Source: Flavonifractor sp. An92 (lineage in GTDB: Bacteria; Bacillota; Clostridia; Oscillospirales; Oscillospiraceae). Taken from it: a stretch of 51,123 nt of DNA. Of this stretch, positions 1 to 8,712 are shown piece by piece. The stretch lies in NCBI RefSeq assembly GCF_002159175.1, contig NZ_NFGZ01000021.1, positions 1 to 51,123 of the forward strand, read 5' to 3'. Both the position numbers and the translations under genes were made by a program. The notes beneath the pieces were generated by a model. The model searched no databases, had not been told where the DNA came from, and saw only the letters and a list, made by a program, of their open reading frames with translations. The number at the start of each line of letters is the position of its first letter. The first letter of the stretch is position 1.

Positions 1-754
1 GCACCGCCCAGGTGTTGGTGACCAGCGTCCCCTCCACCTTGTGGCGCAGCTGGTAGCCGAAGGCCGCCGAGCGCCGGCCGTGCCGCTCCTGGGGGATGGT
101 CAGCTTGCCACCCTGCCACTCCGACGCCGTGAAGGCCACCGAGGCGGCCCGGGACGCGCCCAGGCTGGCGTGGAACACGGCCATCAGGCTGGGGTTCTCC
201 TCCACCATGCGCCGCTGTTCCTCGTCCATGGGGAAGCCCAGGGTGTAGAGCCAGAGCACATAGGGCAGGCTCTCGCTGTCCGGCGGGTAATAGGCGGGCT
301 GGCCCATGTGGGCCAGGAAGGTGCGCCGGTCGGTGACCGCCGCCTGATAGCCACCGGAGACCGCCTCCAGGCGCACATCGGCCAGGGCCAGGTCGCACAC
401 GTCCTCGGTGTCCTGGAGCTCCTCCACCACCAGCAGCTGGAAGGCGCGCACCTCCAGGGACTTGTCCATCCGGCAGACCACCGTGCCCTCCCGTTGGACC
501 TCCAGGGTCTCGGTGCCGTCCAGAATGGCCGCCCGGCCCCGGATATACACCGCGCCAGGGTGGAACTGGAGGGTCTTTCCCTCCCGGACGGTGACCCGGC
601 AGGCGTCGGCGTCGCTCCCTGCCATGACCCCCTTTTCGGAGAAAAAGGGGGCGAAAAAGGCGGCGTGGTCGTCGGCGTCGTACTCCCGGTCGTAGCCGCT
701 GGGGTAGGTGGTGGTGTCGCTGGTGCGGATAGCGTTAAAAAAATAGCTTTTCAT
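1..754 (-). CDS. Phage baseplate/receptor-binding-type structural protein, 3' end beyond window
   Basis: The frame stays open to the left edge, so only about 251 N-terminal residues are visible. It begins ATG with the start MKSYFFNAIRTSD. An N-terminus of this style, with an early YDREYDADDHAAFFAPFF stretch, is typical of upper-baseplate or receptor-binding structural proteins encoded after the tail lysin/Gp37 gene in Firmicutes siphophages. The start lies 3 nt after the stop of the upstream Gp37-like gene, so the two are translationally coupled. The next genes (further tail fibre, holin, endolysin) would lie to the left, outside the window. The family assignment comes from position and N-terminal style, not from a recognised catalytic motif. 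Confidence 0.65.
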   Translation of the reverse strand, partial: MKSYFFNAIRTSDTTTYPSGYDREYDADDHAAFFAPFFSEKGVMAGSDADACRVTVREGKTLQFHPGAVYIRGRAAILDGTETLEVQREGTVVCRMDKSLEVRAFQLLVVEELQDTEDVCDLALADVRLEAVSGGYQAAVTDRRTFLAHMGQPAYYPPDSESLPYVLWLYTLGFPMDEEQRRMVEENPSLMAVFHASLGASRAASVAFTASEWQGGKLTIPQERHGRRSAAFGYQLRHKVEGTLVTNTWAV

Positions 755-756
755 GG

Positions 757-1905
757 TTACCTCGCTCTCATCTCCCGGCGCAGCCGGGCGAACACGCTCA
801 GGGGCGCGGCGCCGAAGGTGGCGGTGTGCCGCACGCCGGAGGCGCTCCAGACGGTCTGCATCTCGGTCAGGCGGGGGTGGGTCTCCACGCCCCAGCCGCG
901 GTTCCGGCAGGTCACCAGGTCCCCCACCCGGTAGTCCCGGCGGTAGACGTACCGCCCGTCCAGGATCTCGCAGGTGAAGGACTGGGCGGTGCGGTACTGC
1001 TCGGCCTGGATGAGGGCCAGACGGCGCAGCTCGTCATACTCGCTGCCGGGCTCCGGCGCGTCCACCGAGAGGGACAGGTGGGTCTCCCGCCGCCGGATGC
1101 CCACCGGCTCCTCCTCCCCGTCCCGGACATAGGAGACGGTGAGGGCCTCATCGGCAAACTCCGACCCGGCCAGGGTGGTGTAGAAGAGGTTGCGGGCGTC
1201 GGAGCCGGCCTCCTCATAGGTCTGGGCCTGGGCGGTGCGGCGGTCCAGGTCGAAGATGACCCGGGTGCGGTCGCTCTGGAGGGCGGTGTGGTCCTCCCCC
1301 TCCACCACATCAAACCGGAAGGTGTGGCGGGTGAGGTCCGGGGTGATGTCGTAGCCCAGCCCGGAGGCCTCCCCCAGCGCGGCCAGCACATCGGAGAGGA
1401 TCTCGTGGCGGCTCATGTACTTGTCCTCCGCCACGCCCCGGCCCAGGTCCTCCGCCACCTCCAGCCCCCACAGCCGCCGGGCCGGTAAGGTTGGGGACGC
1501 CAGATTGGCCGAGACATAGTGCTTCATGCAGGTCTCGGTGGAGCCGTTCACCGGGTCGTAGCCCTGGGCACCGGTCACCGCCGTGGCGCCGGGCGGGATG
1601 GTGATGCGGTCCTGGGTGAGGCCCTTGAGCTGGCGTCCCCGGAGGGTGCGCATCTCGCCGCCGGAGTCGTGGGCCAGGGTGAGGTCGTCGATGATCCCCC
1701 AGAAGGCCCCGTCCACCAGCACCAGACGCCCGGGGACCAGTTCGGGGGCGTGGCGGGCCTGGTCCGGTACAGTCAGGGTGAAGTACCCCGGCGTCCAGTG
1801 CCGCTCCACCAGGGTGAGCTCGGTGGCGGCGGTGCAGCGCCCCACAGAGCGGAAGGTGGGGGCCTGCTCCTCGGGGGGATCAAAGATGCGGATCTCCACC
1901 GGCAT
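757..1905 (-). CDS. Gp37-like phage tail protein (tail-associated structural protein)
   Basis: 382 residues. The ATG at 1905 was chosen because AAAGGAGAG lies just upstream; the longer open frame to 2118 is GC-rich intergenic sequence with no ribosome site. The N-terminus (IRIFDPPEEQAPTFRSVGR), the middle segment TELTLVERHWTPGYFTL and a C-terminal DYRVGDLVTCRNRGWGVET region match the siphovirus Gp37-like tail protein family, which occupies the tail tip hub downstream of the distal tail protein. It probably forms the hub beneath Dit. The 3' end is 3 nt from the next baseplate gene, indicating one late operon. No peptidase motif was recognised. Confidence 0.75.
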   Translation of the reverse strand: MPVEIRIFDPPEEQAPTFRSVGRCTAATELTLVERHWTPGYFTLTVPDQARHAPELVPGRLVLVDGAFWGIIDDLTLAHDSGGEMRTLRGRQLKGLTQDRITIPPGATAVTGAQGYDPVNGSTETCMKHYVSANLASPTLPARRLWGLEVAEDLGRGVAEDKYMSRHEILSDVLAALGEASGLGYDITPDLTRHTFRFDVVEGEDHTALQSDRTRVIFDLDRRTAQAQTYEEAGSDARNLFYTTLAGSEFADEALTVSYVRDGEEEPVGIRRRETHLSLSVDAPEPGSEYDELRRLALIQAEQYRTAQSFTCEILDGRYVYRRDYRVGDLVTCRNRGWGVETHPRLTEMQTVWSASGVRHTATFGAAPLSVFARLRREMRAR

Positions 1906-2053
1906 TTCGCTCTCTCCTTTCTTGTCACGCTCCGGCGGCTGCGCGGCCCGCGGCTTCCCTCCGTCTCGGGCTGGCGTCCGGGCCTTGCGGCCCTCCCCTC
2001 GCCCTCGCTCCGGTCCATCCGCGCGGCTCCGCTCGCCTCCGCGCTTCTTATTC
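1906..2053 (-). other. GC-rich 148-bp gap inside the tail operon with a GCAA-loop hairpin
   Basis: Almost all neighbouring late genes overlap or abut, yet here 148 bp of very GC-rich, purine-biased (minus strand) sequence separates the Dit and Gp37-like genes. It contains a 5-bp stem GGGCC/GGCCC closed by a tetraloop read as GCAA on the minus strand (1980-1993). No run of T follows, so it is not an obvious terminator. The last bases carry the ribosome site of the downstream gene. No convincing gene was found in it. It could be a small repeat insertion or an mRNA-processing or stability element. Confidence 0.4.
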
Positions 2054-2944
2054 TTAAATCCCCAAGCTCGGCACCCGCCAGCGGATGTACGCCACGGGGG
2101 TGTCCTCGGGGACCTCATTCTTCACCGCCAGGCGGTTTTCCCCCGGGGTCAGGGCCCAGGGGGTGGAGTCCAGGCTCATCCAGTGGGACACGTCCTCCCC
2201 CCGCTGGTAATCCCCCGCCTCGTCCTGCTCCCAGAGCCAGGCGGTCACGTCGGCCATGTCGATGGTGAGCTTCTGGCCCGGGGCGATGGGGTGCTGGATG
2301 GTCACCTGCTCTCCGGTGTCCAACTTGGACACCGTCACATACTGCCCGGTGGTGAACACCTCCACCGTGGGATAGATGTCCACGTCGGTGGGGTTTTCGA
2401 TGGCGGCGTAGGGGCTGAAGGTACCCATGGGGGCGGAAACGGGGGCCCACGGGAAGCGCCAGACCTTGCCGATGACGCCCACGGCGGCCACGGACTCCTC
2501 CGCGCTCTCCCAGTAGGGGGAGTCGGCGGTGAAGGAAAGATCGATGGTGGAGAAGGTGCCCACCGGGGCGCTGATGGTGGGGGTGGCCAGAGGGCGGCAG
2601 CGGATCTGCACCGCGCCGTCCTCCCGGTAGTAGGTGAGGGTGCCCCAGCGGTTGGGGGCGAAGGTCTGGGCCAGCCAGGTTCGCTGCCGATCATAGGCGG
2701 CCCGGGCGCTCTCCCGGCGGCTGCCGTAGACCAGCATGGAGCCGGTCAGGTTGAGGGTAGGGGCGTCCAGGGCGGTGTGAAAGGTGGTCACGCCGTCCTG
2801 CCGGGGGGCCTTGGCGGTCTCCGCCGTGGCCGAGAGGTCGCTGGTCAGGCTGCGGAAGTACCAGGGGCCGGGCCGCTCAAAGGGCCCGCCCCCCTCAAAG
2901 GTACAGATCCGCCCGCTGTCCGAGCGCCAGGATACCGAGCGCAT
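2054..2944 (-). CDS. Distal tail protein (Dit), phage tail family
   Basis: 296 residues. The start MRSVSWRSDSGRICTFEGGG, the following PFERPGPWYFRSLTSDLSA, and a C-terminal galectin-like half (IENPTDVDIYPTVEVFTTG, near residues 185-205) match the Dit/phage tail family that caps the tail tube and attaches the baseplate. The order tape measure, Dit, Gp37-like, baseplate is the classic siphophage tail-tip order and supports the call. It sits 15 nt after the tape measure stop. The length is normal for a Dit that carries the C-terminal domain. Confidence 0.85.
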   Translation of the reverse strand: MRSVSWRSDSGRICTFEGGGPFERPGPWYFRSLTSDLSATAETAKAPRQDGVTTFHTALDAPTLNLTGSMLVYGSRRESARAAYDRQRTWLAQTFAPNRWGTLTYYREDGAVQIRCRPLATPTISAPVGTFSTIDLSFTADSPYWESAEESVAAVGVIGKVWRFPWAPVSAPMGTFSPYAAIENPTDVDIYPTVEVFTTGQYVTVSKLDTGEQVTIQHPIAPGQKLTIDMADVTAWLWEQDEAGDYQRGEDVSHWMSLDSTPWALTPGENRLAVKNEVPEDTPVAYIRWRVPSLGI

Positions 2945-2959
2945 GACTGATCTCCTCCT

Positions 2960-5900
2960 TCATCGGTCCAGCTCCTCCAACGTCTTGCGGACCGTGCGCG
3001 CCACCTGGCCCTCGGTCATGCCGCCGGTGACCTGGTACGTCAGATTGGCGCTGCGGTGGTTGGTGATGGTCTGGGTGATGGTGTTTCCCACGGCGGCCAG
3101 GCCCGAGGCCACCGCCCCCAGCACCGTGCCCAGCTTGTCCAGGTCCACGGCGGGGGCGGCGGTCCCTCCGCCGCTCTGGGCGGTTCCGCCGTTCTCATAG
3201 CGGTCCCGGAGGGCCTCCACCCGGCGGTCGTAGTCCTCCTCGGCCTCGGCCAGGCGGCGTTGGTAGTCCTCCTCCAGCTGGGCAAGGGCGGACTGGTACT
3301 CCTCCTCCAGCCCCTCCAACCGGGCGTCGTAGGCGCTCTCCAGGCGCTCCAGGGCGGCGTCATACTCGGCTTTGGCGGCGTCCTTGGCAGCGCTGGCCTC
3401 CTCCCGTACCTCCTCCAGCTGGTCCTGGACGGCCTCCTTTTCCTCCTCCTTCTCCCGGTAAAAGGCGGTGTCCTCCTTGTCCTGGATGGCCTGGTCCAGG
3501 GCCTCCTGGAGGCGCTGCACCTCCTTCTCCCACTCCAGGCGCTGCTCCTCGTCCCGGGCGTAGGCCAGCTGGGCCTGAGCGGCCTCCAGGCGCTTGCGGG
3601 CGGCGGCGATGGCGTCGTCCTGCTCCTCATCCTCCCGCAGCTCCCGGCGGGCCTGGATCTCGGCGTCGATGCCCTCCAGCACGGCATTGAGCCGCTCCTC
3701 CTCCGCCTCCAGCTGGGCCTGGATCTGGGCCACGCGGGCGTCATAGGCCTCCTTGGCCGCCTGCTTCTCCGCCTCGTAGGCCTCCTTGGCCTGGGCCTTG
3801 GCGTCGTCGTAGTGCTCTTTCAGGAGCTCTTTCTCTTCCTTGAGCTGGTCCTCCAGGGCCTGGGTCTGGGCCTCGTAGGCCTCCTTGGCGGCATCCAGGC
3901 GCTCCTGGAGCTGTTCCTCCAGCTCCTTGAGCTGCTGCTCCCGCTGCTCCTTCTGCCACTGGTAGAGCTCCACCGTGGCGTCCTTCCAGGCCTTGGAGTT
4001 TTCGGCCAGGTACTGGTCCCGGAGGGCGGCCTTGCGGGTGTGGAACTCGGCCTCGCTGATGAGGTCCAGGTCCAGGAAATACTGAAGATCCTCCAGCTGC
4101 TCCTGATAGGCCTCCTCCCGGAGGGCCTGCTCCTCCTCCGCCTCGGTGCGCAGGGCGTCCTGCCAGGCCTCTCCCCCCTCGGTCAGGTGATCCGTCCGGG
4201 CCTGGGCGAGCCCCTTCAGGTACTCCTCCCAGGTGATCTCCTCGGCGTCCAGGGCCTCCCGGAGGGCCTGGAGGTCCCGCTCGTAGGCCCCCGACTGCCA
4301 GGTGTAGAGCTCCTCGTCCAGCTTCCAGCGCTCGTCCCGGTTGTTCTTCAGGTACTGCTCTCCCAGGGCGGCCTTGCGCTGGTAATAGGTCTCCTCGCGG
4401 ATGAGGTCCATGGCCCGCTGGTGGTCCAGCTCCTCCACCGCCGCCCGGTAGGCCTCCAGCTCCAACTCCGCCGGGGTCTTTTCCTTGGCGGCGGTGGAGG
4501 ACGAGGAGCCGCCCCGGGAGGAGGTGGTGGTGCTCTTCTTCCCGGAGGACGTGGAGGCGGAGCGGAAGTAACTGGCGCTCACCCGGTCGAAGGTGGCCAG
4601 GGACTTGGCTGCTTCCTCCAGCTCCTGGGCAGCGGCGCGGTACTCGTTGGCCTTGGTGTAATAGCTCGCCCCTTCGGCGGCGTTCTCGGCGTTGGCGCCC
4701 ATGCTCTGGTAGAGGTTGGCCAGGGCCGTGAGCTGGGCCTGGGCCGAGGCGGTGGTCTGGTTGAGGGCGTTGATCTTGTCGGCCTCGGCGGAGACGATGG
4801 CGTCGGCGGCCCGCTGGGCGTCGTTGAGGGCCACCTCGTAGGCGGCGCGCTGGGTGGCGATGTAGTCCTGCAACGCCCCGTCGGCCAGCTGGTAGCCGTC
4901 CGCCGCCTCCACCAGGTAGGGGGCCAGCTGCGGGTACTCCGCCAGGAGCTTGGCGACGGTGTCCAGCTCCAGGTAGCCCGCCTCGCTCTGCTCCCGCTGG
5001 GCCTGGGCCAGCAGCTCACAGGCCCCCTGGGTGCGCTCCAGCACCCCATTCAGTTCGGCCAGCCTGGCGGAGGCCTCCCCGGCGGCGGCGCCGCTCGCCG
5101 TCAGGGCCCCGGTCTGTTCCTCCAGGGTCCCGGTGAGCCCGGCGGTGGTGGAGAGAAGCTCCCGGGCCTCCCCCTCCAGGCCGGTGATGCGCCCCTTCAG
5201 GGCCTCCACGGTGTCGGCCTGGGCCTGGGCGGCGGAGCGGGCGTTGAGGTAGTTCTGGGTCAGGGCCTCGAAGGAGCCGTCGTCGGTGGTGTCGTTCATG
5301 GCCTGCTGGGCCGCCTCGGACTCCCGCACCGCCTCGGCCAGGTCCTGCTCTGCCTGGGCGAGTTCCACCTTGAGCTGGGCGATAGCCTGATATTTTTCCG
5401 CCAGGATGTCCTGGTAGGCCTCCAGCTCATACTGCCGCTCCATGGCGTCGATGGTGCGCTCGATGGCCTGGGTGTTGATGTCATATGCCCCGGTGAGGGC
5501 GTCCACCTGGCCGATGAGGCCGGGGTAGAGCTCGTTGGCCACCGCCACCAGGCCGTTGAGGCGGCTCTGCTCCTCGCCGGTGCGGGCGGACTGGCTGTTG
5601 AGGGCCTCCAGCTCGGGCAGCAGCTCCCGCAGGGCGTCCAGCTGGGCCTTCTTGGCCGCCGCGTCGTCCAGGGCGGCCTGTTCGGCCTGGCGGAGCTGCT
5701 CCACCGTGTCCTGCCAGGCCGATCTGGTGAGGGCGGCGGAGACGGCCGCGGCCCCCAGCACCGCCGCCAGGGTGCTCACCGCAGTGACCACCGCGCCCAC
5801 CGGGTTGGCGCTCATGGCGGCGTTCAGCCCCGCCTGGGCGGCGGTGGCGGCGGTGAGGGAGGTGCGGAGGGTCTGATAGACCCCCACGCCGGCGGACACC

Positions 5901-7801
5901 GCCTGGTTGAGCCCTCCGGTAAGGGTGAGGGCGGGCCCCAGCGCCGCGGCGAAGAGGGCCACCTGCACCGCCGTGCGCTTACTGCCCTCGTCCAGGTCGG
6001 CGAAGCTCTGCACCAGGCCGTTGAGCCCCTCCACCACCGGCGTGACCACCTCCAGCAGCTCCCCGCCGAAGGAGGCGGCCAGCTCCTTGGCCGACTCCTG
6101 GAGGATGCGCAGCTGGTTGGCGGTGCTGTCGCCGGTACGTGCGAAGTCGCCCTGGGCGTTGGCCGTCATGGCCAGGACGTACTGGTACTGGAGGGCCACC
6201 TTTTCGGCCTGGGTCATGGCGTCGTAGCTGGCCTCGATGCCCTGCTCCAGGGCCCAGGCCTCCACGTTGGCCTGGGTCATCACCACGCCCAGCTCCTTGA
6301 GGGATTCCGTCTCGCCGGTGAAGATGCCCTTGAGGGCGTTCATGGCCTGGTCCACGCCCACGTTCTTGAAGGACGCCAGGTCTCCGGCCAGGGCCACCAG
6401 CTGCATGGCCATGTCAGCGGCGGCGTCCTGGGAAAAGCCCATGCTGGTAGCCAGGTCTCCGAACAGGGCGGCCAGGTCCAGAGCGGTGCCCCGGGCCAGG
6501 CCGTAGGAGGTGAGGGTGGTGTCCGACCAGTCCTTCACCCGGTCGGCCGCGCTGCCGAAGGCCACCTCCACCTTGTTGATAGCCTCCTGGGTGTCGCTGG
6601 AGAACCGGACCGCTGCCACGCCGGCGGCGGTCAGGGGGGCGGTCACGCCGGCGGTGAGAGCGGTCCCCGCGCCGGTCAGGCGCCGGGCCGCCTCCGCAAG
6701 TCCCTGGTTCAGATGGTCCAGCTGGAGCTGGTTGATGCTCTGGAGCCTCTCACGGGCCTGTTCGGCGGCCTGCTCCGTCTCCAGCAGCTGCTTCTCCAGG
6801 CGCTGGTACTCGGCGGAGGTCTGTTCCGTCCCCGCCTCCTCCAGAGCCGCCAGCTTCTGCCGCAGCAGCTCCGCCTTGGCCTCCGTCTGGCTGATGGCCC
6901 TTTGGGCCAGCTCCTGCGCCTGGTCGAACCGCTTGGCGTCCCAGCCCTGCTCCAGCTTCTTCTGCACCAGCTCCAGGCGGGTATTCGTATTGTCCAGCGC
7001 GGCGTCGGCGTCCTCCAACCCATCCTCCAGGGCCTGGGCCGCCGCTCTGGCCTGCTCCTCCAGCTGGGTGAATTGCAGGCGGTTTATCTTGGTCAGTTCC
7101 TCCTGCGCGTCCCGGGCGGCGGACTCGGTCTCGGCCAGCTCTCGGTCCAGGCGCTGGTAAGCCGCACAGGTCCGCTCAGTTCCTGTCTCCTCCAGGGCCG
7201 CCAGCTTCTGCCGCAGCAGCTCCGCTTTGCGCTCGGTCTCCTCCACCGCCTGGGCAGCCAGTGCCTGGGCTTGGCGAAAGTCCTCCGTGTCCCAGCCCTG
7301 CTCCAGCTTCTTCCGCACCAGCTCCAGGCGGGTCCGGGTGTTGTCCAGCGCGGCATCGGCGTCCTCCAACCCATCCTCCAGGGCCTGGGTCGCCGCTCTG
7401 GCCTGCTCCTCCAGCTGGGTGAATTGCAGGCGGTTTACCTTGGTCAGTTCCTCCCGGGCGCCCCGGGCGGCCACCTCCGCGTAGCTCAGCTCCCGGCGGA
7501 GGGCCTCGTACTGCTCCCGCTGGGTCTGGCTGAAGCCAGACGGGTCCCCCAGGGTCTCCAGGGCCTTGCGCAGCAGCTGGGCCTTTTGCTCGGTCTCCTC
7601 CACCGCCCGGCGGGCCAGCTCCTGGGCCCGCTGGAACTGACTGGGGTCCCACTCCAGCTTCAGGCTGTTGCGCAGGGTGTCCAGCTCCGACTGGGTGGTG
7701 CGGATGGAGCGGTTGGCCCCATCCAGCGCCGTTTTCAGCTTGGTGGCGTTGCCGCCGATCTCGATGGTGATGCCCTTGGTATACCGGGCGCTTACTGCCA
7801 T
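2960..7801 (-). CDS. Phage tail tape measure protein
   Basis: 1613 residues, the longest gene in the window. It sets tail length and is expelled during DNA ejection. The N-terminal 350 residues are three related 117-residue units of coiled coil. A TMP-type domain follows (MGFSQDAAADMAMQLVALAG, then DFARTGDSTANQLRILQES). Hydrophobic segments lie near residues 365-390 and 620-690 (for example AVVTAVSTLAAVLGAAAVSA). A Ser/Thr-rich hinge near residue 1090 precedes about 400 residues of Glu/Ala/Gln-rich coiled coil. A tape measure of this length predicts a long tail, by the usual rule of roughly 1.5 angstrom per residue. Start ATG, 16 nt after the gp10-like stop. Confidence 0.95.
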   Translation of the reverse strand: MAVSARYTKGITIEIGGNATKLKTALDGANRSIRTTQSELDTLRNSLKLEWDPSQFQRAQELARRAVEETEQKAQLLRKALETLGDPSGFSQTQREQYEALRRELSYAEVAARGAREELTKVNRLQFTQLEEQARAATQALEDGLEDADAALDNTRTRLELVRKKLEQGWDTEDFRQAQALAAQAVEETERKAELLRQKLAALEETGTERTCAAYQRLDRELAETESAARDAQEELTKINRLQFTQLEEQARAAAQALEDGLEDADAALDNTNTRLELVQKKLEQGWDAKRFDQAQELAQRAISQTEAKAELLRQKLAALEEAGTEQTSAEYQRLEKQLLETEQAAEQARERLQSINQLQLDHLNQGLAEAARRLTGAGTALTAGVTAPLTAAGVAAVRFSSDTQEAINKVEVAFGSAADRVKDWSDTTLTSYGLARGTALDLAALFGDLATSMGFSQDAAADMAMQLVALAGDLASFKNVGVDQAMNALKGIFTGETESLKELGVVMTQANVEAWALEQGIEASYDAMTQAEKVALQYQYVLAMTANAQGDFARTGDSTANQLRILQESAKELAASFGGELLEVVTPVVEGLNGLVQSFADLDEGSKRTAVQVALFAAALGPALTLTGGLNQAVSAGVGVYQTLRTSLTAATAAQAGLNAAMSANPVGAVVTAVSTLAAVLGAAAVSAALTRSAWQDTVEQLRQAEQAALDDAAAKKAQLDALRELLPELEALNSQSARTGEEQSRLNGLVAVANELYPGLIGQVDALTGAYDINTQAIERTIDAMERQYELEAYQDILAEKYQAIAQLKVELAQAEQDLAEAVRESEAAQQAMNDTTDDGSFEALTQNYLNARSAAQAQADTVEALKGRITGLEGEARELLSTTAGLTGTLEEQTGALTASGAAAGEASARLAELNGVLERTQGACELLAQAQREQSEAGYLELDTVAKLLAEYPQLAPYLVEAADGYQLADGALQDYIATQRAAYEVALNDAQRAADAIVSAEADKINALNQTTASAQAQLTALANLYQSMGANAENAAEGASYYTKANEYRAAAQELEEAAKSLATFDRVSASYFRSASTSSGKKSTTTSSRGGSSSSTAAKEKTPAELELEAYRAAVEELDHQRAMDLIREETYYQRKAALGEQYLKNNRDERWKLDEELYTWQSGAYERDLQALREALDAEEITWEEYLKGLAQARTDHLTEGGEAWQDALRTEAEEEQALREEAYQEQLEDLQYFLDLDLISEAEFHTRKAALRDQYLAENSKAWKDATVELYQWQKEQREQQLKELEEQLQERLDAAKEAYEAQTQALEDQLKEEKELLKEHYDDAKAQAKEAYEAEKQAAKEAYDARVAQIQAQLEAEEERLNAVLEGIDAEIQARRELREDEEQDDAIAAARKRLEAAQAQLAYARDEEQRLEWEKEVQRLQEALDQAIQDKEDTAFYREKEEEKEAVQDQLEEVREEASAAKDAAKAEYDAALERLESAYDARLEGLEEEYQSALAQLEEDYQRRLAEAEEDYDRRVEALRDRYENGGTAQSGGGTAAPAVDLDKLGTVLGAVASGLAAVGNTITQTITNHRSANLTYQVTGGMTEGQVARTVRKTLEELDR
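6750..7480 (-). repeat. Tandem 351-bp (117-codon) repeats within the tape measure gene
   Basis: The stretch 7372-7441 recurs at 7021-7090 with only two mismatches, so the spacing is 351 bp, exactly 117 codons. In the protein the unit begins EELTK(V/I)NRLQFTQLEEQ and contains ALEDGLEDADAALDN and KAELLRQKLAALEE. A more diverged first unit lies upstream, and a partial one (INQLQLDHLNQ) ends the array. In-frame repeat number could alter tail length. Confidence 0.9.
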
Positions 7802-7817
7802 AGGTCCGCTCCTCTCC

Positions 7818-8192
7818 TCACAGCCGCGCCAGCAGCTCGTCCATGATCTGATCGATCTCCGCCTCCAGAGCCGGGCGGATGTGGGGCCGGGCCGCCATGC
7901 GCACCGAGCCGTCCCGGTTGTGGGTACCGTACTCCAGAAGGTACGTCAGGTCCGGCCGGTTGGCGTTGTAGAGCACCTTGACCCGCTCGCCGCCGCGCCT
8001 CTCGGTGCGGATGCGCCAGCCTTTCCGGTACGCGCCGGTCTTTTCCAGCTTCACATTGGTCAGGCGCTCCTTCAGCTCCAGAGCCCGCTTTCCGATGACC
8101 TCGTCCAGCGTCAGCTCCGCGTTCATTACCTCCTTCTCACACAGGTCGGTGAGATAGAGGCCGAAGTCCTCCATGGAAATGGTGTCAGCCAT
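7818..8192 (-). CDS. HK97 gp10-like tail component (tail completion/connector)
   Basis: 124 residues, basic. The arrangement LLEYGTHNRDGSVRMAARP near residues 87-105, followed by a helical end HIRPALEAEIDQIMDELL, is characteristic of the HK97 gp10 / minor tail family (the YGT...ARP signature). It starts ATG with AAGGAG ahead, overlapping the previous gene by 8 nt. Proteins of this family usually act at the head-tail joint and are encoded before the tail tube gene. Here the gene lies after the chaperone-like gene and directly before the tape measure, which is unusual. The family call is good; the precise role is inferred. Confidence 0.75.
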   Translation of the reverse strand: MADTISMEDFGLYLTDLCEKEVMNAELTLDEVIGKRALELKERLTNVKLEKTGAYRKGWRIRTERRGGERVKVLYNANRPDLTYLLEYGTHNRDGSVRMAARPHIRPALEAEIDQIMDELLARL

Positions 8193-8712
8193 GGCGCTCC
8201 TTCTTTCTTCTGCGGGGATAGAGCTGGGCCATTTCCGCGCCGGTGAGCCTGCGGTAGGTCTTGCGCTCCGGGTCCCGGAGGGCGGCCAGGCGCTTCAGGA
8301 GGCCCAGCAGGTGCAGCAGCGGCAGCTCGTACAGGAGGGCCGGGTCCACCCCGGCCAGCACCAGGGCGGCCAGCAGCCGGTACTCGTCGAAGGGTGCGCC
8401 GTCTCCCGGCTCTCCGTCCTCCCATCCCTCCAGAGCCCGGTCCCCGGCCAGCAGGGCGTCCCGGGCCGCCCGTCCCTTGGCAGGGAAATCTCCGTCCCGC
8501 CGGGCCTGCTCCGCCAGCTCCAGAAGGGGCGGGCGGCGAGCCGCGGGGATCATCAGGTGGCACATCCGCAGCAGCACGCCCTCCCGCTTCCTGGGCGGCA
8601 TGGGCCGCCGGAGGGCCTCCACCACGCTCTCCCCGTAGGCGGCGCGGTAGCGCAGGGCGGAGACGGCGGCGGTGTCCAGCGGATACCGCCTGCCGTTCAG
8701 CTCCAGCTCCAT
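8185..8712 (-). CDS. Tail assembly chaperone-like protein
   Basis: 175 residues. It opens MELELNGRRYPLDTAAVSALRYRAAYGES, short here as ELNGRRYPLDTAAVSALRYR, a pattern seen in gpG/Gp14-type chaperones encoded between tail tube and tape measure. The C-terminus (PERKTYRRLTGAEMAQLYP RRRKK) is basic. Such chaperones coat the tape measure during tail assembly, often with a -1 frameshift product. Here the following frame lies +1 relative to this one and has its own start and ribosome site, and I see no slippery heptamer, so simple overlap is more likely. Identification rests mainly on position. Confidence 0.6.
   Translation of the reverse strand: MELELNGRRYPLDTAAVSALRYRAAYGESVVEALRRPMPPRKREGVLLRMCHLMIPAARRPPLLELAEQARRDGDFPAKGRAARDALLAGDRALEGWEDGEPGDGAPFDEYRLLAALVLAGVDPALLYELPLLHLLGLLKRLAALRDPERKTYRRLTGAEMAQLYPRRRKKERHG

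Noticed and set aside
3056-7846. Plus-strand open frame of 1596 codons opposite the tape measure gene
   Set aside because: It is low-complexity Leu/Gly/Gln-rich, and it arises because the high-GC, codon-biased minus-strand gene leaves few stops on the complement. It has no ribosome site and no domain.
8185-8192. Programmed frameshift joining the chaperone-like and gp10-like genes
   Set aside because: The second frame is +1 relative to the first, there is no slippery heptamer, and the second gene has its own AAGGAG and ATG.
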